Positions 1 to 7,165 of a stretch of 17,530 nucleotides of DNA are shown one piece after another. The notes under the pieces were generated by a model. The model saw only the letters and a list, made by a program, of their open reading frames with translations. It made no database searches and was not told where the DNA came from. Numbering within the stretch: position 1 is the stretch's first letter; every line of letters starts with the position of its first letter. Source of the DNA: an uncultured Bacillaceae bacterium (GTDB lineage Bacteria; Bacillota; Bacilli; Bacillales; Caldibacillaceae); assembly GCA_937934645.1 (NCBI GenBank), contig CALGYZ010000043.1, positions 1-17,530 on the forward strand. The letters are read 5' to 3'. A program made the translations under genes and the position numbers.

Positions 1-15
1 CTTCCAAAAGAAATA

Positions 16-1404
16 TTAGGCGTTTGGGCGCACCATGTCTGCCGGATTTACGTATTTATCGAACTCTTCGCTCGTCAAGTATCCGAGTTTCAGAGCCGCT
101 TCTTTCAATGTTGTACCTTCTTTGTGGGCCAGTTTGGCAATTTCCGCCGCTTTTTCATAACCGATATGCGGGTTCAATGCCGTAACCAGCATTAATGATT
201 CTCTCAAGTTTCTTTCAATGACTTCGCGGTTCGGCTCGATTCCGACTGCACAGTTATCATTGAAAGAATTGATTCCGTCAGCAAGCAGACGGGCACTTTG
301 CAGGAAATTGTACAGAATGACCGGCTTAAATACGTTCAGCTCAAAATTACCCTGGCTGGCTGCAAATCCGATTGCCGCATCATTCCCCATCACCTGGACG
401 GCAACCATAGTCAATGCCTCGCTCTGTGTCGGGTTGACTTTACCCGGCATGATGGATGAACCCGGTTCGTTTTCCGGAATTGTAATTTCCCCGATTCCAC
501 ATCTCGGTCCGGAAGCGAGCCAGCGTACGTCGTTGGCGATTTTCATTAAATCCGCCGCCAATGCTTTCAATGCACCGTGGGCATATACGATTTCATCATG
601 ACTTGTTAAAGCGTGGAATTTATTTTCTGAAGAGTAGAAATCAATTCCCGTTAATTTTGCAATCTCTTCACTGACCATTTTTCCGAATTCCGGATGCGTG
701 TTGATTCCGGTACCTACCGCTGTACCGCCGATAGCCAGAGCTTTCATTTTTTCAGTGCTTTCCTTGACAAACTCCAAGGAACGCTCCAGCATGTGCACCC
801 AGCCGCTAATCTCTTGGCCGAGGGTTAACGGTGTTGCATCCTGTAAGTGCGTTCTACCGATTTTTACGATATCATCAAAAGCCTTGGACTTTTCTTCCAA
901 AGTAGCTTTCAGTTTCTCAATGGCCGGGATCAAATAGGTTTCAACATATTTTGTCGTCGCAATATGCATGGCTGTCGGGAAAGTATCGTTAGAGCTTTGA
1001 CCCATGTTGACGTCATCGTTCGGGTGGATTTTTTGGTCAATTCCCTGTTCAGCCAACAGCTGGTTTCCACGGTTGGAAATGACTTCGTTCAAGTTCATGT
1101 TCGTCTGGGTACCGCTGCCTGTTTGCCAAACTTTCAGCGGGAATTCCCCTTTATGTTTCCCTTCGATAATTTCATCAGCCGCATTTACAATCGCTTTTGC
1201 TTTTTCATCGCTCAGTTTGCCCAGTTTATTGTTAACAACGGCACAGCTTCTTTTCAATATGGCAAATGCCTCGATTAACTCTTCCGGCATAGTTTCCGTA
1301 CCGATGGCAAAGTTTTGCAAGCTTCTTTGTGTTTGCGCACCCCAAAGTTTGTCCGCCGGTACTTTAATTTCTCCCATGGTATCGCGTTCAATCCGGTATT
1401 CCAT
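16..1404 (-). CDS. fumC: class II fumarate hydratase
   Basis: This 462-residue protein reversibly hydrates fumarate to L-malate in the TCA cycle, in the cytosol, as an iron-free homotetramer. The class II aspartase/fumarase superfamily pattern is plain: GSGTQTNMN near residue 97, SSNDTFPTA near 138, GRTHLQDATPL with the active-site His at 186, and the signature GSSIMPGKVNPTQ starting at 315. Ser316 aligns with the catalytic serine of the flexible loop (E. coli FumC Ser318, from memory). The length is that of the full family. The ATG start at 1404 is preceded by GGAGGGG at 8-nt spacing. A perfect TATAAT lies about 50 bp upstream and the gene stands alone, with the PTS IIA gene upstream ending at its own terminator. 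Only 15 bp remain beyond the stop codon, so its terminator is not visible. The bacilli name citG is equivalent. Confidence 0.97.
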   Translation of the reverse strand: MEYRIERDTMGEIKVPADKLWGAQTQRSLQNFAIGTETMPEELIEAFAILKRSCAVVNNKLGKLSDEKAKAIVNAADEIIEGKHKGEFPLKVWQTGSGTQTNMNLNEVISNRGNQLLAEQGIDQKIHPNDDVNMGQSSNDTFPTAMHIATTKYVETYLIPAIEKLKATLEEKSKAFDDIVKIGRTHLQDATPLTLGQEISGWVHMLERSLEFVKESTEKMKALAIGGTAVGTGINTHPEFGKMVSEEIAKLTGIDFYSSENKFHALTSHDEIVYAHGALKALAADLMKIANDVRWLASGPRCGIGEITIPENEPGSSIMPGKVNPTQSEALTMVAVQVMGNDAAIGFAASQGNFELNVFKPVILYNFLQSARLLADGINSFNDNCAVGIEPNREVIERNLRESLMLVTALNPHIGYEKAAEIAKLAHKEGTTLKEAALKLGYLTSEEFDKYVNPADMVRPNA

Positions 1405-1430
1405 TTATGTCCCCTCCTGTCATTTTTCCA

Positions 1431-1444
1431 AAAAAACGTTTACA
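1431..1444 (-). promoter_or_regulatory. cre-like site downstream of fumC promoter
   Basis: The minus-strand sequence TGTAAACGTTTTTT matches the CcpA consensus TGWAANCGNTNWCA except at its last two positions. It lies just downstream of the predicted fumC -10 box, where bound CcpA would block transcription. With two mismatches in an A/T-rich stretch this is only suggestive. Confidence 0.3.
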
Positions 1445-1455
1445 AACCAATTTCT

Positions 1456-1461
1456 ATTATA
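1456..1461 (-). promoter_or_regulatory. fumC promoter -10 box
   Basis: On the minus strand there is an exact TATAAT about 52 bp before the fumC start codon, in a very A/T-rich stretch. I see no good -35 at 17 bp; the sequence there is AT-rich and ends in TTTTTTGAC. The call rests on the -10 match and position only. Confidence 0.5.
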
Positions 1462-1830
1462 GTCAAAAAATAGAAACAAATCTATTATTTTAATTCAAGT
1501 GAGAGATTTTTTAGATGAACCGCACAATTTCTGTCTTTTAATCAACAGTTTTGTATGAAAAAATTGTCGGGTATCCGGAGAAAAATTTTTTTGTCTGATA
1601 AAAAGAATAATAGCATAAACATGGGGGAAAGCGGTTTCATTTTTGCCGGATTCTTTCCGTTGATCCCAAAAGCCGGAAATTTGTAACCCGGTGACCGGAT
1701 CAACCGGCTTGTCCGTCACGGATCTTCCCGTCAACTGTTCACGGCTGTGTTTATGTTAATATATTATTTTTACGACAACATATTTCTTGCAGAATATCAG
1801 GGACTGAAACGTTTATACAAAATTTACCGC
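1462..1830. other. intergenic region with no gene recognised
   Basis: About 370 bp lie between the fumC promoter and the terminator of the PTS IIA gene. A 79-codon minus-strand frame (1495-1734) starts with TTG, has no ribosome binding site and has no recognisable protein features, so I do not call it. Around 1686-1710 there are several CCGG-containing short inverted repeats. The 1740-1800 part is strongly A/T-rich. Nothing else can be supported. Confidence 0.4.
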
Positions 1831-1857
1831 AAATAAAAAAGCGGAGCTTCTCCGCTT
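1831..1857 (-). terminator. intrinsic terminator after PTS IIA gene
   Basis: Read on the minus strand, AAGCGGAG-AAG-CTCCGCTT forms a perfect 8-bp stem with a 3-nt loop, followed by TTTTATTT. It starts 15 bp after the IIA stop codon and would end the maltose PTS transcript. Confidence 0.85.
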
Positions 1858-1872
1858 GGCCGGATCATCTCT

Positions 1873-2370
1873 TTACCGTATGGAGCAATTGATGATCGTA
1901 TCCCCTGATTTTATTTCCCCACATTCCACTGTCTCCAGACTGGCAACTTTCTCTTCCATATTTGTAATAATAACCGGCGTCACAATTTCTTTATTTTTTT
2001 CCTCTAAATATTGTAAATCCGCTTTTACGAGCAATTCTCCCGGTTCCACTTTTTGGCCGGGGACGACAAATGTTTGAAATCCTTTCCCGTTTAATTCCAC
2101 TGTTTCCAGGCCGATATGGATCAGCAGTTCCAATCCGTTTACCGTCCGTAATCCTACAGCATGTTTTGTCGGAAATACTTGAATAATCTCTCCCTTCGCC
2201 GGGGAAACGAAATTACCGTCTTCAGGAATGATGGCTACACCGTCTCCCATCATTTTTTGGGCAAAAACCGGATCGGGTACCTCCGAGATGCGGATCAATT
2301 CCCCGTTCACCGGCGCTGTGATTTTCTCCGTAATCGCTTTTTTCCGCTTTGCAAATAATTTTTTCAGCAT
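1873..2370 (-). CDS. PTS glucose-type EIIA protein
   Basis: This 165-residue stand-alone EIIA-Glc-family protein (PTS_EIIA_1) passes phosphate from HPr to an EIIB domain. The phosphorylated His is His85 in ELLIHIGLETV, and the partner His70 lies in PTKHAVGLRT. The N-terminal ITAPVNGELI and central GDGVAIIPEDGNF and SPAKGEI segments are typical of the all-beta fold. It is the last gene of the maltose PTS locus. The transporter of this locus ends after its EIIB domain and has no EIIA, so this protein most likely completes that system. In B. subtilis, GlvC is thought to borrow an EIIA from elsewhere, so the dedicated EIIA here is a difference. The ATG is preceded by GGAG at about 10 nt. Family is certain; the specific partner is inferred from position. 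It resembles B. subtilis YpqE in size. Confidence 0.93.
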   Translation of the reverse strand: MLKKLFAKRKKAITEKITAPVNGELIRISEVPDPVFAQKMMGDGVAIIPEDGNFVSPAKGEIIQVFPTKHAVGLRTVNGLELLIHIGLETVELNGKGFQTFVVPGQKVEPGELLVKADLQYLEEKNKEIVTPVIITNMEEKVASLETVECGEIKSGDTIINCSIR

Positions 2371-2445
2371 CTTATATCATCTCCATTCCATAGTCCTTTT
2401 ACAGGTAAAACAGTTTTTTTACCGGAAAAAATGGGCCACCCGCAT

Positions 2446-2492
2446 AAAAAATACTGCCGTCCTGCACCAGACAACGAACTTGTCAACGGCAG
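2446..2492 (-). terminator. possible hairpin terminator between regulator and IIA genes
   Basis: On the minus strand CTGCCGT (2492-2486) pairs with ACGGCAG (2460-2454), with an inner ACAA/TTGT stem, and is followed by TATTTTTTAT. It starts about 20 bp after the regulator stop codon. The large loop makes it weaker than the other terminators in the window, so it may only attenuate transcription into the IIA gene. Confidence 0.4.
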
Positions 2493-2513
2493 GCAGGGAT
2501 TTCCTTTCATTGT

Positions 2514-3299
2514 CTATGTTTCACCGAGATCTTTCTCTTTTTCACCGGTTTCCCGGATATAATCCACATAATGGCTGAACAGTGCTTCGCTAACCATAAA
2601 AAAAGGGACAAAAAAACTGATCGCAGTATCATCATAATAATGTGTATCGGTATTGGTACTTGCATATAAGTTGTACGGGGTCATTCTCGCCAAACGGTTA
2701 TGAACAAGATTCGTTACAGAAATAAACGGTATACCTCTTGCGACTAAATTTTGCACGGCGGGAAAAATGGCAGGGGTGTCACCGGATAAGGAAATGATCA
2801 TCACGACATCTTCTTTTGACATATGTTTTACAGCAATTTCAAATTCGGTTTGGGAGTGGAGTACCGTTAAATATTTTTTTACCGGAATGAACATTCTTTG
2901 CAGCTCAAAAGCGCAGTTCAATTGGGCCGTACCGGTTCCAAAGACAAAAATCCGCTGGGCTTCATGGATCAGCCGGCAAATATCGGAGAAATTTTTATTT
3001 TGAATATATTTCAATGTTTCCTGAACATTATTTGTAAACATTTCCGTAACGCTTTTTTGATCCCCGCGGTTATCCTGTTTCTGCCATTTTAAAAAAATGC
3101 GGAACTCGCTGTAGCCGCTGAAGCCGAGCTTTTGGGCAAGCCGTAATACGGATGAACGGGAAACATTGCTTCTTTCCGCAAGGTCATTGATCCCCAGTTT
3201 ATGGCAAGTGGTTTTGTGGTTCAAAATATAATTTAATATATGCAAGTCCGTATCATTTAACTTATGAAAATATTTATTGACCAGCTCTTCCAGTTTCAT
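2514..3299 (-). CDS. glvR: RpiR-family maltose operon regulator
   Basis: This 261-residue protein has an N-terminal RpiR helix-turn-helix (residues about 35-62, with NVSRSSVLRLAQKLGFSGYSEF) and a C-terminal SIS sugar-phosphate-binding domain (about 108-240, with FVFGTGTAQ and ISLSGDTP). It closely resembles what I remember of B. subtilis GlvR (MalR), which activates the glv maltose operon; the ligand is probably maltose 6-phosphate or a similar sugar phosphate. I chose the ATG at 3299 because MKLEELVNKY aligns with the B. subtilis N-terminus and AGGAG lies 10 nt upstream. A TTG at 3302 and a GTG at 3317 are alternative starts. A weak extended -10 (TGGTAAAAT, 3325-3333) may give the gene its own promoter after the hairpin at 3363-3399. 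It lies between the hydrolase and IIA genes, so it regulates its own neighbours. Whether it activates or represses here is inferred. Confidence 0.88.
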   Translation of the reverse strand: MKLEELVNKYFHKLNDTDLHILNYILNHKTTCHKLGINDLAERSNVSRSSVLRLAQKLGFSGYSEFRIFLKWQKQDNRGDQKSVTEMFTNNVQETLKYIQNKNFSDICRLIHEAQRIFVFGTGTAQLNCAFELQRMFIPVKKYLTVLHSQTEFEIAVKHMSKEDVVMIISLSGDTPAIFPAVQNLVARGIPFISVTNLVHNRLARMTPYNLYASTNTDTHYYDDTAISFFVPFFMVSEALFSHYVDYIRETGEKEKDLGET

Positions 3300-3362
3300 C
3301 AATACCACACTCCTCACTCATTCCATTTTACCAGTCCGGAGGAGGTTTTTGGATATGTTTCA

Positions 3363-3399
3363 GGGATAAAAAGTACAACAAAGTTGTACTTTTTATCCC
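3363..3399 (-). terminator. long perfect hairpin between hydrolase and regulator
   Basis: A perfect 17-bp inverted repeat (GGGATAAAAAGTACAAC, 3-nt loop, exact complement) starts 13 bp after the hydrolase stop codon. The A- and T-runs sit inside the arms, so it can act as a Rho-independent terminator in either direction. The regulator gene starts about 65 bp further on, so it probably sets the level of transcription into glvR rather than stopping everything. Confidence 0.75.
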
Positions 3400-3411
3400 G
3401 ATAATCAAATC

Positions 3412-4770
3412 TTATGCCAGAGCCGGACTTGCGGTTTTAATGTCGTCTCTTTTCAGTTCCGGCCAGTAATCTTTATTCGCTTCAATTAAATCATCCAAAA
3501 TGTCTTTAGCGACTTTGGCGCTCGGTACGGTTTTCGAAAGTGTAAACGCCTGCCACAATTTTTGATAGGAACGGGTAATCCAGGCATCAACGACGAGTTT
3601 CTCAACGGCTACTTGCTGCTCCATTAATCCTTTTTGGAAGCGCGGAATCTCTCCGATGGATAAAGGTTCCGGCCCGTTGCTTCCCACCAGGCAGGGGATT
3701 TCCACCATGGCAGTCGGATCAAAGTTGGAAATGGCCCCGTTGTTTTCAACGATTAACAGCATTCTCTCTTTCGTGTTATAGGCAATGGCACGGGCCAGAT
3801 CCACGATATAGGAGGCATGTTCATCAATGTGCAACTTACAGCCTTCCGTCGATTGATTTTCAATAACTTTCCGGCATTCGCCGAAAACGAATTTCTCCCG
3901 TCCGTCCATCACTTCATTCGCCCTTGTATATTCAGGGTTGGAATTTTCGACGATATAGTCAGGATAGAGATAATATTGTAGGTACGTATTCGGCAAAGTA
4001 TCCGGATCCAGTGCATACACGTCGCGGGCTTTTGTATACGTATCCTGCCAGCTTGCATCAACATGCTGTACACCGGCGTCCGCCACATATCCGTACTTTG
4101 CGACATGTTCTTTTAATTTCGGCATTAAGTCGTTTCCATCTTTGTCGCGGATATCGGTCCACCAGCCGAAGTGGTTCAGTCCATAATAACGGACGGTCAT
4201 TTCTTTCCGGTCTTTCAATCCTAAAATTTTGGCCATGTTTGTTTCAATGGCTACCGGCATATCACAAATGTTCAGCACTTTTGAGTTCGGACGTAAGCGC
4301 CGGGTTGCTTCTGCGACAATGGCAGCCGGGTTGGAGTAGTTCAGCATCCACGCATCCGGTGAATATTTCTCCATATAATCGATCAATTCAAGAACACCGC
4401 CAATGGAACGCATGCCGTATGCAATTCCGCCCGGTCCGCATGTTTCCTGTCCGACAACGCCGTGTTTCAGCGGGATTTTTTCATCCAGTTCACGCATTTT
4501 ATATTTTCCGACACGGATATGCGCCATGACAAAGTCTACGTCCGTAAACGCCGCTTCCGGGTTGGTTGTTGCCAAAAATTCAATTTCAGGAGCTTTTTCT
4601 TTAATAATTATTTCACAGGCACCGGCAATGACAGATTGTCTCTCTTCGTCGTTATCATATAATTTGATTTTCCGGATCGGAAATTTTTCCAGGTTATCAA
4701 GCAACATCAGAACGATTCCCGGTGTAAATGTACTTCCTCCGCCTGCAATAACGATCGAGAACTTTTTCAT
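3412..4770 (-). CDS. glvA: 6-phospho-alpha-glucosidase, glycoside hydrolase family 4
   Basis: This 452-residue cytosolic enzyme hydrolyses maltose 6'-phosphate and related 6-phospho-alpha-glucosides to glucose and glucose 6-phosphate, using NAD+ and Mn2+. The N-terminal Rossmann segment FSIVIAGGGSTFTPG binds NAD. The motif CDMP (169-172) is the GH4 signature of the phospho-alpha-glucosidases; phospho-beta-glucosidases carry CNVP. Cys169 and His200 (in GLNHFGWW) fit the metal ligands, and Asp170 and Tyr263 fit the catalytic acid and base of the B. subtilis enzyme with an offset of two residues (Asp172, Tyr265, from memory). The start ATG follows AAAGGAGG at good spacing. It lies directly after the maltose PTS gene but has its own promoter and cre-like site. 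Also known as malA. Confidence 0.95.
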   Translation of the reverse strand: MKKFSIVIAGGGSTFTPGIVLMLLDNLEKFPIRKIKLYDNDEERQSVIAGACEIIIKEKAPEIEFLATTNPEAAFTDVDFVMAHIRVGKYKMRELDEKIPLKHGVVGQETCGPGGIAYGMRSIGGVLELIDYMEKYSPDAWMLNYSNPAAIVAEATRRLRPNSKVLNICDMPVAIETNMAKILGLKDRKEMTVRYYGLNHFGWWTDIRDKDGNDLMPKLKEHVAKYGYVADAGVQHVDASWQDTYTKARDVYALDPDTLPNTYLQYYLYPDYIVENSNPEYTRANEVMDGREKFVFGECRKVIENQSTEGCKLHIDEHASYIVDLARAIAYNTKERMLLIVENNGAISNFDPTAMVEIPCLVGSNGPEPLSIGEIPRFQKGLMEQQVAVEKLVVDAWITRSYQKLWQAFTLSKTVPSAKVAKDILDDLIEANKDYWPELKRDDIKTASPALA

Positions 4771-4808
4771 TTTTCTTCCTCCTTTAAATTCGGATGGATT
4801 CGCTTTTC

Positions 4809-4822
4809 CGATAACGTTTACA
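4809..4822 (-). promoter_or_regulatory. cre-like CcpA site at the glvA promoter
   Basis: The minus-strand TGTAAACGTTATCG matches TGWAANCGNTNWCA with one mismatch (final A replaced by G). It overlaps the predicted transcription start of glvA, where CcpA would repress in the presence of a preferred sugar. Confidence 0.65.
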
Positions 4823-4827
4823 ACTAC

Positions 4828-4856
4828 GTTATATCAGAAATCGCTTGCATCCAACA
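4828..4856 (-). promoter_or_regulatory. glvA promoter with extended -10
   Basis: On the minus strand TGATATAAC provides an extended -10 (TATAAC, 4828-4833), with a weak -35 TTGTTG at 4852-4857 and 18-bp spacing. It lies about 60 bp before the glvA start codon and the cre-like site covers the likely +1. It lets the hydrolase be made separately from the transporter. Confidence 0.5.
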
Positions 4857-4926
4857 ATGGGTTTTCAGCATTTAGGGCATTCGCCCAAACCTTGTACAAT
4901 TTCACAAAATCTAAAAATTTTCCCAG

Positions 4927-4943
4927 CCGGGCAAAAAGCCCGG
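4927..4943 (-). other. GC-rich hairpin between transporter and hydrolase genes
   Basis: CCGGGC-5 nt-GCCCGG forms a 6-bp all-GC stem 19 bp after the transporter stop codon. On the minus strand it is followed by CTGGGAAAATTTTT, so the U-run is 8 nt late. It could be a weak terminator or an RNA-stabilising 3' hairpin that separates the levels of transporter and hydrolase message. Confidence 0.45.
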
Positions 4944-4962
4944 TATACCGCATGTTACAATG

Positions 4963-6552
4963 TTACATTGCCTTATCCTTCGATTTTTTCAGCAGCTCCT
5001 CAAACTGTTCCCGTACTTGCGGAACAGATAATCCGACAATGACCTGAACCGCCTTTCCGTTCCGGACAACCCCGTGGGCTCCTGCAGCAGTAAACCGGCT
5101 GTCCGGTGCAAGCTTTTCCGGATCTTTTACAGAAACACGTAGCCTAGTTGCACAGTTATTCACTTCAACGATATTTTCTGGTCCCCCAAGTGCTTTCAAA
5201 AAGTTCTCCGCCTGCACGGTATACTGGTCTTTACCGGAGGATTCTGCCTTCTTGGCCTTATAATCCGCTTTTGTATACAGTTTTGCTTCTTCTTCATCAG
5301 CTTCACGGCCGGGTGTGGCAATGTTGAATTTCAGGATCAGATAACGGAAAACAACAAAATAGATGGCGGTAAATACAAGTCCGATTCCCCATTGCGTTAA
5401 ATACGTTCCGGCATGGTATTTAAACAACGGAATCCAGTTGGAACTGGCAATTTCAATCAATCCTCCGCCCATATTTCCTGCGGCGCCAAACAAATACATC
5501 GTTGCCGATAAAGTGGCAGCCAGGGCAGCGTGAACCGCAAACAACAGCGGCGCTACAAACAAGAAAGTAAATTCAATCGGTTCCGTTATTCCTGCCAATA
5601 CAGAGGTCAATGTAGCAGCAACGAGCATACCGGATATCATCTTCTTTTTATGCTTTTTCGCTGTAACATACATAGCTAAAGCAATGCCGGGGATGCCGAA
5701 AATTTTTGACATGCCGTGCAGGGCAAAACCGCCTTCAGGGAACATTTCCCTCAACGTATACTCTGTTGTCATATAATCGTTTAAGTGCTCCAGCCAAAAT
5801 TTCGCAATACCGCCTTCAACCGCGGCAGGTCCGTAAATAAACGGTCCGTAAATAAAATGGTGCAAACCCGTCGGTATTAAAATCCGCTCAAGGAATGTGT
5901 ACAACCAGACCCCCACCACGCCCGAAGTCGCAAGAAAATCCTGCAAAGAAGCAATACCGCGCTGGACAATCGGCCAGCCCCATGCCGTTAGTAAAGCCAT
6001 TGGCAGCATAGCAATAAAGGATAAGATTACAACAAACGATGTTCCCTGGAAGATTCCCAAAAAGTCCGGTAATTTTTTGTCAAAATAACGGTTATGAATC
6101 CATACCACGATGGAAGAAATGACAATCGCCCCGATAATGCTTGTATCCAACGTTTTGATGCCCGCGATTTCAGTTAAGCCGCTCGTCCCACCGATCTCCT
6201 GGGAAAAGTCAACGCCGAAAGCCGGACCCCACGTGGATAAAATGGCAGAAATAAAATAGTTAAATGTTAAATAGCTCACAATTGCAGCCAGAACTGCACG
6301 AGCATTCGCCTTCTTCGCCAGACCGATCGGAATTCCCGCCACAAACAAGAGCGGAATCTGGTTAAAAACCGTCCAGCCCCCGGTTTCAATTACATTCCAA
6401 AATTTATACCACATGCCGTCAGGATGAGCGAGGGATCCCATGATATCCTGGTTTTTGAACAGGATTGTCAAACCAACAACGATACCGGCAAAGGGAAACA
6501 ATAACACAGGAACAAACATCGCTCCGCCGAAACGTTGAATCTTTTGCATCAT
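4963..6552 (-). CDS. glvC: PTS maltose transporter, EIICB
   Basis: This 529-residue integral membrane enzyme II imports maltose (or a similar alpha-glucoside) and phosphorylates it. The EIIC transport domain comes first (about 1-420, many hydrophobic segments, with GIVVGL, FLERILIPTGLHHFIYGPFIYGP and GITEPIEFTFLFVAP as landmarks). A charged linker follows (about 420-450), then the EIIB domain with the phosphorylated Cys467 in EVNNCATRLRVSV. There is no EIIA domain; the separate EIIA downstream probably supplies it. The architecture and length match B. subtilis GlvC (MalP, about 527 residues, from memory), and the neighbouring GlvA and GlvR homologues support maltose as substrate. Two ATG codons are adjacent (6552, 6549); the first gives the MMQKIQRFG start I remember for GlvC. 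The ribosome binding site is weak (GGGG about 13 nt upstream). Confidence 0.94.
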   Translation of the reverse strand: MMQKIQRFGGAMFVPVLLFPFAGIVVGLTILFKNQDIMGSLAHPDGMWYKFWNVIETGGWTVFNQIPLLFVAGIPIGLAKKANARAVLAAIVSYLTFNYFISAILSTWGPAFGVDFSQEIGGTSGLTEIAGIKTLDTSIIGAIVISSIVVWIHNRYFDKKLPDFLGIFQGTSFVVILSFIAMLPMALLTAWGWPIVQRGIASLQDFLATSGVVGVWLYTFLERILIPTGLHHFIYGPFIYGPAAVEGGIAKFWLEHLNDYMTTEYTLREMFPEGGFALHGMSKIFGIPGIALAMYVTAKKHKKKMISGMLVAATLTSVLAGITEPIEFTFLFVAPLLFAVHAALAATLSATMYLFGAAGNMGGGLIEIASSNWIPLFKYHAGTYLTQWGIGLVFTAIYFVVFRYLILKFNIATPGREADEEEAKLYTKADYKAKKAESSGKDQYTVQAENFLKALGGPENIVEVNNCATRLRVSVKDPEKLAPDSRFTAAGAHGVVRNGKAVQVIVGLSVPQVREQFEELLKKSKDKAM

Positions 6553-6752
6553 GATTCCATCAACCCCGTCATGAAATATTCAAAAAGACAAAAACAAGTT
6601 TTGGATTCAAGATTGCTGCCGGCACGATTTCCGGACGTCCTGCTATAAAACAATGAATTTTGGAAAACAGGAAATGGAACAATATCAAAACAGACTTTTG
6701 TAAGGATTTTGGCACGTACCATCCGTGTAAGGTGACATTGGTAAACGTTTTC

Positions 6753-6766
6753 TGTCAACGCTTACA
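6753..6766 (-). promoter_or_regulatory. cre site (CcpA) in maltose PTS promoter
   Basis: The minus-strand TGTAAGCGTTGACA fits the CcpA consensus TGWAANCGNTNWCA at every position. It lies 5 bp downstream of the predicted -10 of the transporter promoter, overlapping the start point. A second, weaker cre-like sequence (6741-6754, two mismatches) adjoins it. Catabolite repression of the maltose PTS is the natural inference. Confidence 0.8.
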
Positions 6767-6771
6767 ATTTA

Positions 6772-6800
6772 TTTATACACCTGCGTTTTACCGGAAACAA
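6772..6800 (-). promoter_or_regulatory. maltose PTS operon promoter
   Basis: On the minus strand -35 TTGTTT (6795-6800) and -10 TATAAA (6772-6777) are separated by 17 bp. The weak -35 fits a promoter that needs an activator such as the RpiR protein of this locus. It implies a leader of about 210 nt before the transporter gene. A TTGACA inside the cre could also be a -35 but has no good -10 after it. Confidence 0.5.
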
Positions 6801-7107
6801 CAGGTTTTTGGCAAGTTGAACAAAAGCTTATACTTTTGTGCGTTTTCACAAAGACCGGGAATTTTCCCGGCAGCAGCCGCTACCTTCTTTTCATGTTCCT
6901 TTCACCCTCCTGCAGTTTTTGTAGAAAAATCCTAAACTCTCTTGGCTAAAAATTCTCTACCGGAAGAACATATTTCAGTGTGAAATTGTAAGGTATTTCA
7001 CATGAAAGATGATGAATGTTAATTGGATGGTTGTGAACATTATTCATGAGAGTGATCGAATTGTTATTAAGAAAAACTTGTCACAAATGAGGGAGAAAAG
7101 AAAAAGA
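6801..7107. other. upstream region of the maltose PTS operon, no gene recognised
   Basis: No credible gene lies here. It holds a hairpin CCGGGAA-TT-TTCCCGG (6855-6870), a GGAGGG ribosome-binding-like sequence (6905-6910, minus) followed at 10 nt by a four-codon frame ATG-AAA-AGA-AGG-TAG (6894-6880), and an inverted repeat TGTGAAAT-8 nt-ATTTCACA (6979-7002). These could be regulatory parts of the maltose locus, but none is proven. A 91-codon plus-strand frame (6660-6935) overlaps the promoter and cre and looks spurious. Confidence 0.4.
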
Positions 7108-7150
7108 AAAGAGACATTCATCAATTTAAATACTTGATGAATGTCTCTTT
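7108..7150 (-). terminator. intrinsic terminator after groEL
   Basis: A perfect 17-bp stem (AAAGAGACATTCATCAA and its complement) with a 9-nt loop starts 15 bp after the groEL stop codon. On the minus strand it is followed by the T-rich TTCTTTTTCTTTTC. It ends the groESL transcript. Confidence 0.88.
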
Positions 7151-7165
7151 ATATCCGTTAAGTTA

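Noticed and set aside
1495..1734. 79-codon minus-strand frame upstream of fumC
   Set aside because: TTG start without a ribosome binding site, no recognisable domain, and position between a terminator and the fumC promoter.
3924..5047. 201- and 214-codon plus-strand frames across glvA
   Set aside because: Antisense to the GH4 enzyme with its catalytic motifs intact on the other strand; no protein family features and overlapping each other.
6660..6935. 91-codon plus-strand frame upstream of the maltose PTS gene
   Set aside because: Covers the opposite-strand promoter and cre site, has no ribosome binding site and no family features.
7031..7049. Rex-binding site upstream of the maltose operon
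   Set aside because: TTGTGAA is present but the second half (TTCATGA) is imperfect and the spacing is 5 instead of 4 bp.
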